Assembly: GCF_000819865.1 (NCBI RefSeq)
Contig: NZ_CDDF01000013.1
Span: 1-64,000, forward strand
Direction: 5' to 3'
From: Aeromonas eucrenophila
GTDB taxonomy: Bacteria; Pseudomonadota; Gammaproteobacteria; Enterobacterales; Aeromonadaceae
Length of the DNA stretch: 64,000 bases
A model generated the notes under the pieces. The model worked only from the letters and a program-made list of their open reading frames with translations. It was not told where the DNA came from and did not search any database. Below, piece after piece: positions 37,228 through 48,266 of this stretch (positions within the stretch are counted from its first letter, which is position 1; each line of letters opens with the position of its first letter). Both the position numbers and the translations under genes were made by a program.

Positions 37228-38349
37228 ATGCATAACTTGAGCAAAATGGCAATCAGAGCAGCGGTTTCTTTGGCTCTGTTTGGATCGGTTTCCATGGCCA
37301 ACGCGGCCGATACCATCAAGATCGGCATCGCCGGCCCGCTGACCGGCCCGGTCGCCCAGTACGGTGACATGCAGTTCACCGGCGGCAAGATGGCGGTCGA
37401 GCAGATCAACAAGGCGGGCGGCATCAAGGGCAAGCAGATCGAAGCCGTCATCTATGACGACGCCTGCGATCCCAAGCAAGCCGTGGCCATCGCCAACAAG
37501 GTGATCAACGACGGCGTCAAGTTCGTGGTCGGCCACCTCTGTTCCGACAACACCCTGCCCGCCTCCGACATCTATGAAGATGAAGGCGTGCTGATGATCA
37601 CCCCGGCCTCCACCAACCCCAAGATCACCGAGCGTGGCTATCAGCTGACCATGCGTACCATAGGCCTGGACAGCGACCAGGGTCCGACCGCCGCCAAATA
37701 CATCATCGAGCAGGTCAAACCCCAGCGCGTGGCCGTCATCCACGACAAGAAGCAGTACGGTGAAGGCATCGCCTCCAGCGTCAAGGCTGCGCTGGACAAG
37801 GCTGGCGTCAAGGTAGTGGCGTTTGAAGGCATCACCGCCGGTGACAAGGACTTCTCCGCCCTGATCGCCAAGCTGCAGAAAGAGAACGTGGACTTCGTCT
37901 ATTACGGCGGCTACCACCCGGAGCTGGGTCTGATCCTGCGTCAGGCTGGCGAGAAGGGTCTGAAGGCCAAGTTCATGGGTCCGGAAGGCGTGGGTAACAA
38001 GGACATCTCCGCCATCGGCGGCCCGGCTTCCGAAGGCCTGCTGGTCACCCTGCCGAACAAATATGACCTGCTGCCTGCCAACGCCTCCATCGTCGAAGCG
38101 TTCAAGGCCAAGGGTCAGGACTCCTCAGGCCCCTTCGTCTGGACCACCTATGCCGCGGTGCAAACCCTGGCTGCCGGTATCGCCAAGGCGGGTGAAGATG
38201 ATCCTGCTGCCGTGGCTGCCGCCATCAAGGCCGCACCGATCGACACCGTCATGGGTCCCCTGACCTGGGCACCGAACGGTGACCTGAAGGGCTTCGAGTT
38301 CGGTGTGTTCCAGTGGCACGCCGACGGTACCTCCACTCAACTCAAATAA
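37228..38349 (+). CDS. livJ: Branched-chain amino acid-binding protein LivJ/LivK
   Basis: A 373-residue periplasmic type I solute-binding protein with signal peptide (cleavage after SMANA, about 25). Mature start [56 protein letters not shown] and a Cys pair (C54-C78 type loop DDACDP ... HLCSD) are as in E. coli LivJ/LivK. Delivers Leu/Ile/Val to LivHMGF encoded downstream. AAGGGACG site. Confidence 0.93.
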   Translation: MHNLSKMAIRAAVSLALFGSVSMANAADTIKIGIAGPLTGPVAQYGDMQFTGGKMAVEQINKAGGIKGKQIEAVIYDDACDPKQAVAIANKVINDGVKFVVGHLCSDNTLPASDIYEDEGVLMITPASTNPKITERGYQLTMRTIGLDSDQGPTAAKYIIEQVKPQRVAVIHDKKQYGEGIASSVKAALDKAGVKVVAFEGITAGDKDFSALIAKLQKENVDFVYYGGYHPELGLILRQAGEKGLKAKFMGPEGVGNKDISAIGGPASEGLLVTLPNKYDLLPANASIVEAFKAKGQDSSGPFVWTTYAAVQTLAAGIAKAGEDDPAAVAAAIKAAPIDTVMGPLTWAPNGDLKGFEFGVFQWHADGTSTQLK

Positions 38350-38359
38350 TCTGCCGGTT

Positions 38360-38390
38360 GGGGCGACGTGAGTCGCCCCTCCTTTCTTTG
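38360..38390 (+). terminator. Partial terminator between livJ and livH
   Basis: Eight-base-pair stem GGGGCGAC/GTCGCCCC with loop GTGA and pyrimidine tail TCCTTTCTTT. Likely lowers transcription into livHMGF so that the binding protein is made in excess. Confidence 0.7.
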
Positions 38391-38413
38391 CGGGCAAGTA
38401 CAGGGAACGCAGT

Positions 38414-39336
<923 letters not shown>

Positions 39337-39340
<4 letters not shown>

Positions 39341-39435
39341 AACATCTATTCATCCATGCATGTACCAGCTGTCTGGTACCGCTATTCATGACCATCACAG
39401 GCATCCTGGGTCGCCCGGAGGTCGAAAAAGTATGA
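39337..39435 (+). other. 32-codon mini-ORF from a duplicated livH/livM junction
   Basis: Starts at an ATGA overlap with livH and ends at an ATGA overlap with livM. Its first residues MKHLFIHAC copy the LivM start MKRQFIHAC. Its end [12 protein letters not shown] copies the LivH C-terminus exactly. The repeat period is 95 bases and the two copies have diverged, most clearly in the middle. It keeps translation continuous between the two genes. Not found in E. coli as far as I know. Confidence 0.6.
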
Positions 39436-40700
39436 AACGCCAATTTATTCATGCCTGTATCGCCAGCCTGATGCTGCTGGTGCTCTCCTTCTGGCTGCTC
39501 GGCTTCAAACTCGAGACCGACGGCAACCGCCTGCTGGTGGTGAGCCGGCTCGATGTGTCCCTCGCCTGGTTGCTGGGGGGCGCCACCATCGTCTTCTGGT
39601 TCCAGATGCTGCGTGGCCAGATATCCAGGCTGTTCCAGGCCTCCATCAGCGGCTTCTCCGTCGGCTTCACCAAGCTGGTGCTGCCAAGCCCGGAAGAGGC
39701 CCCCAAGCTCTATAACCTCACCGCCGTGCTGGTGTTGCTGTTCGCGGTGAGCTGGCCCTTCATGGCCTCGCGCGGTGCCATCGATCTGGCCACCCTGGCG
39801 CTGATCTACATCATGCTGGGGCTGGGGTTGAACGTGGTGGTGGGCTTGGCCGGTTTGCTGGATCTCGGCTACGTCGGCTTCTATGCGGTCGGTGCCTACA
39901 GCTATGCCCTGCTCAACACCTACTTCGGGCTGAGCTTCTGGGAGTGTCTGCCCATCGCCGGCCTGACGGCAGCCACCTTCGGCTTCCTGCTCGGCTTCCC
40001 GGTGTTGCGGCTGCGGGGGGACTATCTGGCCATCGTCACCCTGGGCTTTGGCGAGATCATCCGCATCCTGCTCAACAACATGACCAGCCTGACCGGCGGC
40101 CCGAACGGCATCTCCGGTATTCCCAAGCCGACCCTGGGCGGGCTGGAATTCAACCGTACCGTCAAGGACGGGGGCTTCGGCACCTTCCACGACTTCTTCG
40201 GCATCACCTACAACGCCAACCACAAGGTGATCTTCCTCTACCTGATGGCGCTGGTGCTGGTGATCGCCACCCTGTTCGTCATCAACCGCCTGCTGCGCAT
40301 GCCGCTGGGCCGGGCCTGGGAAGCGCTGCGGGAAGACGAGATCGCCTGCAAGTCGCTGGGCCTCAACCCCACCATCATCAAGCTGACCGCCTTCACCATA
40401 GGCGCCTGCTTCGCGGGCTTCGCCGGCAGCTTCTTCGCCTCGCGTCAGGGCTTCATCAGCCCGGAGTCCTTCGTCTTCATCGAGTCGGCCATAGTCCTCG
40501 CCATAGTGGTGCTGGGCGGCATGGGCTCCCAGATCGGGGTGGTGCTGGCCGCCATCGTGATGACGGTGCTGCCGGAGCTGGCCCGTGAGTTCAACGAGTA
40601 CCGCATGCTGATGTTCGGCCTGCTGATGGTGTTCATGATGATCTGGCGACCACAGGGACTGCTGCCGATGAGCCGCCCTCACCTGGAGCTACAAAAATGA
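39432..40700 (+). CDS. livM: Branched-chain amino acid permease LivM
   Basis: 422 residues (E. coli 425), about nine or ten TM segments. Core motifs [32 protein letters not shown] and [24 protein letters not shown] (EAA loop). Start at 39432 ([15 protein letters not shown]). Forms the channel with LivH; the ATP-binding subunits follow immediately. Confidence 0.95.
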   Translation: MKRQFIHACIASLMLLVLSFWLLGFKLETDGNRLLVVSRLDVSLAWLLGGATIVFWFQMLRGQISRLFQASISGFSVGFTKLVLPSPEEAPKLYNLTAVLVLLFAVSWPFMASRGAIDLATLALIYIMLGLGLNVVVGLAGLLDLGYVGFYAVGAYSYALLNTYFGLSFWECLPIAGLTAATFGFLLGFPVLRLRGDYLAIVTLGFGEIIRILLNNMTSLTGGPNGISGIPKPTLGGLEFNRTVKDGGFGTFHDFFGITYNANHKVIFLYLMALVLVIATLFVINRLLRMPLGRAWEALREDEIACKSLGLNPTIIKLTAFTIGACFAGFAGSFFASRQGFISPESFVFIESAIVLAIVVLGGMGSQIGVVLAAIVMTVLPELAREFNEYRMLMFGLLMVFMMIWRPQGLLPMSRPHLELQK

Positions 40701-41482
40701 GCAACATGAACAACACAAGCGGCAAGTTGCTGGATGTCTCTGATCTGTCGATGCGCTTCGGTGGCCTCTTGGCGGTTAACGGCGTCAAGCTGGACGTGGA
40801 AAGGGGGGAGGTGATCTCCATCATAGGCCCCAACGGCGCCGGCAAGACCACCATCTTCAACTGCCTGACCGGCTTCTACCGCCCGACTGGCGGCACCATC
40901 CGCTATCGTGGCGAGGAGATCCAGGGCCTGCCCGGCCACCTCATCGCCCGCAAGGGCATAGTGCGCACCTTCCAGCACGTTCGTCTGTTCAAGGAGATGA
41001 CGGCAGTAGAAAATCTGCTGGTCGCCCAGCACAGGCACCTGAACACCAGCTTCGTCGCCGGTCTGTTCAAGACCCCGGCCTTCCGCCGCGCCGAGAAAGA
41101 GGGGCTGGAGCAGTCCGCCTTCTGGCTGGAGAAGGTGGGTCTCAAGGACCTCGCCAACCGCGCCGCCGGCAACCTGGCCTATGGCCAGCAGCGCCGGCTC
41201 GAGATCGCCCGCTGCATGGCGACCAAGCCCGATCTACTGATGCTGGATGAACCGGCCGCCGGCCTCAACCCCCACGAGACCGACGAGCTCAACGAGCTCA
41301 TCACCAGCCTGAGGGACGAGTTTGGTGTCTCCGTTTTGCTGATCGAGCACGACATGAAGCTGGTAATGGAGATCTCCAACCGCATCTTCGTGGTCAATCA
41401 GGGCACGCCGCTGGCCCATGGCAAGCCGATTGATATCCGCAACAACCCGGCCGTGATCAAGGCCTATCTGGGCGAGTCGTAA
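40697..41482 (+). CDS. livG: Branched-chain amino acid ABC transporter ATPase LivG
   Basis: A 261-residue cytoplasmic ATPase. Walker [11 protein letters not shown]-loop RTFQHVRLF, signature [16 protein letters not shown], Walker [13 protein letters not shown] and switch His in LIEHDMKLV. The family's variant signature (LAYGQQ in place of LSGGQ) is normal for LivG. Overlaps the livM stop by ATGA. Confidence 0.95.
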   Translation: MSNMNNTSGKLLDVSDLSMRFGGLLAVNGVKLDVERGEVISIIGPNGAGKTTIFNCLTGFYRPTGGTIRYRGEEIQGLPGHLIARKGIVRTFQHVRLFKEMTAVENLLVAQHRHLNTSFVAGLFKTPAFRRAEKEGLEQSAFWLEKVGLKDLANRAAGNLAYGQQRRLEIARCMATKPDLLMLDEPAAGLNPHETDELNELITSLRDEFGVSVLLIEHDMKLVMEISNRIFVVNQGTPLAHGKPIDIRNNPAVIKAYLGES

Positions 41483-41492
41483 GGAAAACAAG

Positions 41493-42194
<702 letters not shown>

Positions 42195-42209
42195 CAACAG
42201 GCTGCCATC

Positions 42210-43070
42210 GTGCCCGTCATGAGCGGCACCAACCCAGGGCCGGATCGCCACCACTTCTGGTGCGATCCGGCCCTGCCATTTATCGAGACGCGGGCGGTGC
42301 AGGATGGCCGCCACGTCTGCTACGACAAACACAGCCACGCCCACTTCTCCATCGGCGCCATCACGGGTGGCCACAGTCACTACCTCAACCAGCGCAGCAA
42401 TCAGGAGGTCGGCAGCGGCCACCTGGTGCTGATGAACCCGGAAGAGGTACACGCCTGCAACCCCATCGCCGACCAGCCCTGGTCCTATCTGATGTTCTAC
42501 CTCGACACCGACTGGCTGCACGGCCTGCAGGAAGAGGCGGGACTGGGGGTCGAGTTCCGGCCCTTCGACATGACGGCGAGCCGGGATCCCGTGCTCTATC
42601 TGGCATTGCAGCGGCTGCATCGCACGCTGTTGCAGGGGCGGGATCCCCTGGCCAAGGAGGTAGCCTGCCAGCTGTTTGGCCACCAGCTGCTGGCCAGGCT
42701 GACCCCCGCCAGCTGGGATGATCGCCCGCCGCTGCACCTGCAAAGGGCCGCCGAGCTGATGCAGGACGACAGTGCCAGCGCGCTCAATCTGCAACAACTG
42801 AGCGCGGTCGCCGGGCTCAGTCCCTCCCACTTCGTGCGCGCCTTCAGCCACCATTACGGCATGACGCCCCACGCCTACCTGCTCGATCAACGCATCCGCC
42901 ACGCCCGCACCCTGCTCAGGCAGGGGCAACCCCTGGCCGAGGTCGCGCTCGCGAGCGGCTTCGCCGATCAGGCGCACTTCCAGCGCCAGTTCAAACGACG
43001 GGTCGCCGCCACCCCGGGTCAATACAGGTTGCAGCTCAGCCCTCGGCCAACCCCAGGCAAGCGGCGCTGA
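42210..43070 (+). CDS. AraC-family transcriptional regulator
   Basis: 286 residues: N-terminal cupin-like effector domain (HSHAHFSIGAITGGHSHY, LVLMNPEEVHACNP) and a C-terminal double helix-turn-helix (about 180-280; LNLQQLSAVAGLSPSHFVRAFSHHYGMTPHAYLLDQRI, FADQAHFQRQFKRRVAATPGQYR). A GTG start at 42210 is taken because AGG lies upstream; ATG at 42219 is also possible. It sits convergent with a LysE-type exporter whose 3' end it overlaps by 35 bases, a pairing in which the regulator commonly controls the exporter. Confidence 0.88.
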   Translation: MPVMSGTNPGPDRHHFWCDPALPFIETRAVQDGRHVCYDKHSHAHFSIGAITGGHSHYLNQRSNQEVGSGHLVLMNPEEVHACNPIADQPWSYLMFYLDTDWLHGLQEEAGLGVEFRPFDMTASRDPVLYLALQRLHRTLLQGRDPLAKEVACQLFGHQLLARLTPASWDDRPPLHLQRAAELMQDDSASALNLQQLSAVAGLSPSHFVRAFSHHYGMTPHAYLLDQRIRHARTLLRQGQPLAEVALASGFADQAHFQRQFKRRVAATPGQYRLQLSPRPTPGKRR

Positions 43071-43632
43071 ACATCAGCAACAGGGCCATGGCGCGGTTGA
43101 ACCAGCGCAGTCGACGGGGCTTGAGCAAGGCCTCCTGCAGACAACTGCCGGCATAGGCCCAGCAGGCGATGGAGCCCAGACAGATCACCAGATAAAGCGC
43201 GGTGAAGGAGACGACCTGCCCCATGCCACCGGCGCCGCCATAGGCCCCCATCCCCATGCTGGCAGCCAGCCAGGCCTTGGGGTTGAGCCACTGCATCAGG
43301 GCGCCGTACAGGAAGGCGGGTGGCTTCCCGTCAGCCCGCTCCACCCTGCCCCCGTCCATCACCAGCTGCCAGGCCATGTAACAGAGGAAGAGGATGCCGC
43401 CCCAGTGCAGGGTGCCAGCCGCCATGGGCCATTGTGACAGGGTGGCGCCGAGCCCCAACCCCATCAACAGGAGCAACAGGATAAAGCCAAGGGTCGCCCC
43501 CACCACGTGACGCAGGCTGGCACAGAAACCGTACTGGGCCCCCGTGCTGAGGGCGACCAGATTGACCGGACCTGGGGTGATGGACATGGCCAGGGCAAAG
43601 CCGGCCATGGATAACAACAGACTCGCGTCCAT
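43036..43632 (-). CDS. LysE/RhtB-family amino acid exporter
   Basis: 198 residues, five or six TM helices, with the family N-terminus ALAMSITPGPVNLVALSTGAQYG and LMQWLNPKAWLAA. Exports amino acids or related compounds; substrate unknown. Start preceded by GAGGAG. The convergent overlap with the AraC gene (43036-43070) puts the last codons of both on opposite strands of the same DNA. Confidence 0.9.
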   Translation of the reverse strand: MDASLLLSMAGFALAMSITPGPVNLVALSTGAQYGFCASLRHVVGATLGFILLLLLMGLGLGATLSQWPMAAGTLHWGGILFLCYMAWQLVMDGGRVERADGKPPAFLYGALMQWLNPKAWLAASMGMGAYGGAGGMGQVVSFTALYLVICLGSIACWAYAGSCLQEALLKPRRLRWFNRAMALLLMFSAACLGLAEG

Positions 43633-43799
43633 GGGTACTCCTCATCGATAGGGAGCCCCAGACTAGCCAGCGGGCGATGCCGGGTATTGAAGGAAATTGC
43701 GATCCCGCTCCCGCGGCATGAGAGTCCGCATTGCGGGCTTAGCGTCAGCCACCGCTTGCGGTAAACTGACCGCCAATCATCTATTTGCAGGACATCTCA

Positions 43800-44123
43800 A
43801 TGGACCAGTTTGCCCATATCAGCGCCCAGGATGCCCACCAGAAGCTGGAGGCCGGTGAGGCCCGTCTCGTGGACATTCGCGATCCCCAGTCGTTCGAGGC
43901 GGCCCACGCGGTCGGCGCCTTCCACTTAACGAATGGTTCTCTGGTTCGCTTTATGAACGAGGTGGACTTCGACACCCCGGTGATAGTGATGTGCTATCAC
44001 GGCAACAGCAGCCAGGGGGCGGCCCAATACCTGCAGCAGCAGGGTTATGACCAGGTCTACAGCCTGGATGGCGGCTTCGAGGCCTGGCGCAGGGAGTTCC
44101 CCATTCAGGCGGGGGACGCATGA
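43800..44123 (+). CDS. glpE: Thiosulfate sulfurtransferase GlpE
   Basis: A 107-residue single-domain rhodanese (E. coli 108). Active-site loop [15 protein letters not shown] with Cys65 in the same position as E. coli GlpE. Transfers sulfane sulfur from thiosulfate to thiol acceptors. ATG at 43800 with AGGAC; an upstream TTG in frame is less likely. Overlaps glpG by ATGA. Confidence 0.94.
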   Translation: MDQFAHISAQDAHQKLEAGEARLVDIRDPQSFEAAHAVGAFHLTNGSLVRFMNEVDFDTPVIVMCYHGNSSQGAAQYLQQQGYDQVYSLDGGFEAWRREFPIQAGDA

Positions 44124-44986
44124 CGGAGGCAGGCAACTCACCCTCATCCGGCATGATCCAGCTGCTGGTGCTGGGGGACGCCCGCATGGCACAGGCATTG
44201 GTAGACTACCTCGCCACCCTGGGCATCTCCTGCGAGCTGACCCAGTCCGAGCTCGGCGTCTCTGTCTGGCTGGCGGACGAACGGCGCCTCGCCCAGGCCC
44301 AGCTGGAGGTGAAGCGCTTCCTGGCCGAACCGACTCACCCCCGCTACATGGAAGCCTCCTGGCAGTCCGGCCGGGCCGATGCCCGCATCGACTACAGCAA
44401 GGGGATGACGGACCCCATTACCGACTTTCTCCATCAGGCGGGGCCCCTGACCCTGGTGGTCATCATCGCCTGTCTGGCCATCTATGCCCTCGATGCCATC
44501 GGCCTGCCCATCTTCGACCAGCTGGCGTTCCATCCGACCCTGGCCCAGTTCACCGACTGGCAGGCGTGGCGCTACATCACCCCGGCCTTCATCCACTTCT
44601 CGGTGCTGCACCTGGTGTTCAACCTGCTGTGGTGGTGGTATCTGGGGGGACAGATAGAGCAGCGCCTCGGCAGCGGCAAGCTGTTTATCCTGCTGATCGT
44701 CGGCGCAGCCCTGCCCAACGTGGCGGAGTTCTTCGCGAGCGGCCCGCTGTTTGGCGGCCTCTCGGGGGTGGTCTATGCCCTGCTCGGTTACTGCTGGCTG
44801 CGCGCCAAGCTGCAACCGGATTGCGGCCTCAGCCTGCCGCCGGCGCTGATGGGCTTCATGCTGTTCTGGCTGGTGCTCGGCTTCTTCGACCTGCTCGGCA
44901 CTCGCACCGCCAACATCGCCCATCTGGCCGGCCTCTTGGTGGGGCTGCTGCAAGGCTGGCTGGACAGGCATCACAGACCAGCCTGA
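44120..44986 (+). CDS. glpG: Rhomboid intramembrane serine protease GlpG
   Basis: 288 residues. Cytoplasmic N-terminal domain (about 1-90; [30 protein letters not shown]), then six TM helices. [28 protein letters not shown], catalytic Ser215 in [10 protein letters not shown] and His268 in [11 protein letters not shown] form the intramembrane dyad. Start at the ATGA overlap with glpE; Met12 matches the E. coli start and is an alternative. glpR is not next to it, unlike E. coli. Confidence 0.95.
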   Translation: MTEAGNSPSSGMIQLLVLGDARMAQALVDYLATLGISCELTQSELGVSVWLADERRLAQAQLEVKRFLAEPTHPRYMEASWQSGRADARIDYSKGMTDPITDFLHQAGPLTLVVIIACLAIYALDAIGLPIFDQLAFHPTLAQFTDWQAWRYITPAFIHFSVLHLVFNLLWWWYLGGQIEQRLGSGKLFILLIVGAALPNVAEFFASGPLFGGLSGVVYALLGYCWLRAKLQPDCGLSLPPALMGFMLFWLVLGFFDLLGTRTANIAHLAGLLVGLLQGWLDRHHRPA

Positions 44987-45023
44987 TGCTCTGCCATCCC
45001 GTGCTCTGATTGCCGAAAACGAA

Positions 45024-45052
45024 AACGCCGCCCCTTGGGGCGGCGTTGTTTT
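45024..45052. terminator. Bidirectional terminator between glpG and lip
   Basis: Stem AACGCCGCCCC/GGGGCGGCGTT with a two-base loop and tail GTTTTA; A-rich on the other side. Confidence 0.9.
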
Positions 45053-45065
45053 ATGGCCGGCTAGC

Positions 45066-47486
45066 TTACTGCTTGAGCAGGCTGGCGTCGGTCACCTTGA
45101 CCGCGGTGCCGCCACTCGCGAAGAAGCTGCCGAATTGGGTCTGCATCTCCGTGGTCACGGCGCCGGTCGGATCGAAGTTCTCATCCGGTGCTAGCAAGGA
45201 GCTGTGGCCACCGGCCACGAAGCGAGCCGCCTTGTGGTTGGCAGCCCCGCTGGCCGTCAGCGGTTGCAGTGCCAGCACCCGGAACAGCGGCTCTGTGCCC
45301 CCCAGCGGCGCGCTCGCGATGCTGTTCGGGATCACCTGATCCGACAGGCTCAGGGCGCCGTCACCGACGATCTCGGTGGCAAACAGCGGGAAGTCCGCCT
45401 TGATGCCGCTCGCCAGGTTGATCGGGTCAGCCGAATCCAGCACCGACTGGGCCGCGAAGACGTAGCTCTGCAGCGTACCGGCCGCGCTCGCCTGAGCGGT
45501 GGCGTCCAGGCTCGGCAGGAACTCGTTGACGAAGCAGCTCGCCACCGCCGTCTTGCAGTTCGGGGCATAGGCGGTGAAGGCCGCCTTCAGCTCGGCGCTG
45601 CCGCCGGTCAGCACGCCCATCTTGATGGTCGGGCCGAAGGTCGGCGAGTTCAGCAGCAGCGGCGCTATGCCGCCACCCGGCATGGCCAGGCCACCGGTGT
45701 CGAACTTGAACAGGGCATCCGCCTGGGGATTACCGATGGACTGGTTGGCGACCGCCAGCAGGTTGGCACCCGAGATGGCACCCAGGGAGTGACCCAGGAA
45801 GTGTACCTTGACGCCCGCTACGCCGATGGCTCCCTTGGCATTGGCCAGTCCCACCGCCAGACGCAGGCCCAGCAGATCCGCCACGCTCTGTTTCAGGTTG
45901 TCCCGCGCCACCGTCAGGTAGCTCAGGTTCAGATAGGGAGTCGGGTTCTCGGAGGTGGTCACGGTCGCCATGCTGCCGCTCAGGGCGAAGCCACGCTCAC
46001 CGTGCAGCGGATGATCGATCACCACCACCGCGACTTTCTTGCCAGCCGCAGCACCGGCCGCGATCTGGCCCAGGGCCAGGGCGTAGGCGTTCTCCTTCAC
46101 CGAGGTGACGCCGTGCTGATAGATGATCACATCGGTGATGGTCTTCAGGTCTGCCGTCGCAGCGAAGATCCGCATCGGTACGGACTGCACCTCTTCCAGC
46201 ATCGGCAGCGGGTTGAAGCGGCCTATGTTCTGCTCCGCATCCAGCGGCTTACCGCCGGAGGTGAGGGTCACCCCAATCAGCTTGCTCGCCTCCGCCAGCA
46301 GCTCGGCCTGGCGGCTTGGATCAGCGATCAGCGCCCCCAGCAGGGCCGGATCCACGCCGGCGCCCACCAGGCCACCGATCACCTCGCTGTCCGAGGCTTT
46401 CAGGGCATTGGCGATGGCGTACAGGCTGGGGATGGCGCCGTGCCAGGACTGGGTCCTGGCCTTGTCCCAGGAACCGGCGGTGGCCGGCGAAGAGAGGAAG
46501 TAAGGTAGCTTGACCGTGCCGCTGTAAACCTTGGTGATCTGCGCCAGGCCGTTGAGCGGGGTACCGCTGCCGAAGGCGGTGGCGATCGCATCCTTCTGCT
46601 CTTGCGGCAGGAACTGCTCGGCCTCCAGCTGGGTCAGGAAGGCATTGCTGCCGGTCACCGCCAGGGTGTAGGTGCCGGGCAGACTGGTATTGCCCTTGGC
46701 ATCCTGTTTCCACAGGACGGCGGCATCCAGCGTCGGGCTGCCCTTCAACACAGAGGCAGCAGCCCCTTTCACCGCCACCAGCACATCGGCACCGGACTGG
46801 GTACCGAACCAGTCGGAGAAGATCACGTGATCGCTGGTGATGCCGGTGGCAGCCTTGAACAGCCCTTCCTGCAGGGTGATCAGGCCGTTGATGGTCTGTT
46901 CCTGGGCATTGCTGCCGGTGTTGCTCTTGTAGTTGCTGTAGTCGCTGCCCGGCTTGAGGGGGTTACCGCTGCTGTCTTTGAGCGCATCGGTCGCCACTAT
47001 CATGTAGTAGGAAGAGGGGTTGAGCGGCTTGAGCGGCACCAGGTTCAGCTTGCCGGCCGACTCGGCGACCACGAAGTCTACCCCGTAGACCAGCACCTTC
47101 TTCACACCACTCGGGCGCAGGGCGGCGCTGTCAAATGCCAGCTCCAGCAGATAGAGCGGGGCCACCGAGGCACCAAATTCGGTGGCCGTCGGCGCCTTGA
47201 CGGTGATGCCGGAGGCTGTCACCGGCACTATCTGGATGGCCTGGGTCGTGGACCAGCCGTCCAGGGTGGAGAGTGCGGAGACCGGGTTGGAGAGATCCGC
47301 CGTTTCGGTCGAGAACTTCAGGGTGCCGTCGGTGGCGCGGGCGGCCAGGGCGCTGGGTCGGGTCGCATTGGAGCCACTCAGCAGGTAATCGAGATAGCTT
47401 GAGGTATCGCCTTTGTTATCGTCACTGCCACCACAACCGCTCAGTAGCGCACTGAGGACCGCTGCATAAATTAGCTTTTTTTTCAT
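45066..47486 (-). CDS. lip: Lipoprotein lipase of the Aeromonas extracellular lipase / VolA type
   Basis: 806 residues. Signal peptide with lipobox LLSGCGGSDDN, then the Lipase_bact_N domain (LDYLLSGSNATRPSAL, FSTETADLSNPVSALSTLDGWSTTQAIQI) and an alpha/beta-hydrolase part with the nucleophile elbow FLGHSLGAISG (Ser near residue 567). Asp in IYQHGVTSVKEN/VVIDHPLHGERG regions and a late His (RFVAGGHSSLLAP) complete a likely triad. It closely matches the Aeromonas hydrophila extracellular lipase as I recall it. Probably outer-membrane or released; hydrolyses acylglycerols or lysophospholipids. Monocistronic. Confidence 0.88.
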   Translation of the reverse strand: MKKKLIYAAVLSALLSGCGGSDDNKGDTSSYLDYLLSGSNATRPSALAARATDGTLKFSTETADLSNPVSALSTLDGWSTTQAIQIVPVTASGITVKAPTATEFGASVAPLYLLELAFDSAALRPSGVKKVLVYGVDFVVAESAGKLNLVPLKPLNPSSYYMIVATDALKDSSGNPLKPGSDYSNYKSNTGSNAQEQTINGLITLQEGLFKAATGITSDHVIFSDWFGTQSGADVLVAVKGAAASVLKGSPTLDAAVLWKQDAKGNTSLPGTYTLAVTGSNAFLTQLEAEQFLPQEQKDAIATAFGSGTPLNGLAQITKVYSGTVKLPYFLSSPATAGSWDKARTQSWHGAIPSLYAIANALKASDSEVIGGLVGAGVDPALLGALIADPSRQAELLAEASKLIGVTLTSGGKPLDAEQNIGRFNPLPMLEEVQSVPMRIFAATADLKTITDVIIYQHGVTSVKENAYALALGQIAAGAAAGKKVAVVVIDHPLHGERGFALSGSMATVTTSENPTPYLNLSYLTVARDNLKQSVADLLGLRLAVGLANAKGAIGVAGVKVHFLGHSLGAISGANLLAVANQSIGNPQADALFKFDTGGLAMPGGGIAPLLLNSPTFGPTIKMGVLTGGSAELKAAFTAYAPNCKTAVASCFVNEFLPSLDATAQASAAGTLQSYVFAAQSVLDSADPINLASGIKADFPLFATEIVGDGALSLSDQVIPNSIASAPLGGTEPLFRVLALQPLTASGAANHKAARFVAGGHSSLLAPDENFDPTGAVTTEMQTQFGSFFASGGTAVKVTDASLLKQ

Positions 47487-47584
47487 ATCCTTATCTCTTT
47501 TATGTTGTTATCCATGATGAGCCTGACGGGGTAGCGTCCAAACCCGACCGAACCATATTAACAGAAACGCAACAATTTATAAGC

Positions 47585-47602
47585 ATCTGGTCGGTCATCT
47601 GA
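47585..47602. promoter_or_regulatory. Possible FadR-like site upstream of lip
   Basis: ATCTGGTCGGTCATCTGA keeps the CTGGTCGG half of the FadR consensus but is poor in the other half. It lies 99 bases before the lip start in a 299-base gap (47487-47785) shared with the divergent ubiK gene. Nothing else in that gap is recognisable apart from an AT-rich stretch. Confidence 0.25.
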
Positions 47603-47785
47603 TCTGATTTTTTTGTGTACAACATCAAGGAATTGGCATTGACCCCGCCGGCGGAGGGTAACAGCATTCGGCGCAATTCCAGACCCGACCAGAGCCTGTT
47701 TGGGCCCGACACGCAAAAAGCCGCCCCGATCTCGGCAAAGAGGGGGATTTGTCGGTAGAATGGCCCATTGCTTAAGGAGAACCCC

Positions 47786-48043
47786 ATGATCGACCCGAAG
47801 AAACTGGAAGAGATCGCCAAACAGGTACACAACGCCCTGCCGCCCGGCATTCGCAGCATGGGTGAAGAGGTGGAGAAGAAGACTCGTCAGGTGCTGCAGG
47901 CTCAGCTCAACAAGCTGGATCTGGTCAGCCGCGAAGAGTTTGATGTGCAGACCAAGGTGCTGCTGCGCACCCGGGAGAAGCTGACCGCCCTCGAGGCCAA
48001 GCTGGCCCAGCTGGAACAGCAACTCGGTGCCAAGGGCGAGTAA
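47786..48043 (+). CDS. ubiK: Ubiquinone biosynthesis accessory factor UbiK
   Basis: An 85-residue protein of the YqiC/BMFP family: amphipathic N-terminal helix ([15 protein letters not shown]) and a C-terminal coiled coil ([15 protein letters not shown]) that trimerises. It helps the aerobic ubiquinone synthesis complex with UbiJ. ATG at 47786 with AAGGAGA; an in-frame upstream Met is too close to the ribosome site. The ubiquinone gene ubiD lies 1.1 kb downstream on the other strand. Confidence 0.92.
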   Translation: MIDPKKLEEIAKQVHNALPPGIRSMGEEVEKKTRQVLQAQLNKLDLVSREEFDVQTKVLLRTREKLTALEAKLAQLEQQLGAKGE

Positions 48044-48090
48044 TCACGCCGAACGTCGGGCTCGAACCACCTGCCTCGACGGCACATAAA

Positions 48091-48126
48091 ACAAACCCCA
48101 GCCTGGCTGGGGTTTGTTGTTTTTGC
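48091..48126 (+). terminator. Terminator after ubiK
   Basis: Stem ACAAACCCCAGCC/GGCTGGGGTTTGT with TGTTTTTG tail. Confidence 0.88.
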
Positions 48127-48132
48127 TCCCAC

Positions 48133-48262
48133 TAAGGGGCTCAAGCGTCGTCGCGAGAAGCCGTCAGCAAGGTGAGGTGAAGCGCAGCGCAGGAACCGGA
48201 GTGTATAGGAATACATGAGGCTTCCGAGCAGCACATAAGCCTTGATCACGGCTTCGCAGCAG
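48133..48262. repeat. Probable dispersed extragenic element
   Basis: The stretch containing GAGGTGAAGCGCAGCGCAGG, GGAGTGTATAGGAATACATG and CTTCCGAGCAGCAC has the look of an intergenic repeat seen in Aeromonas and related genomes. Only one copy is present in this window, so the repeat status is from memory. Confidence 0.35.
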
Positions 48263-48266
48263 GCGC

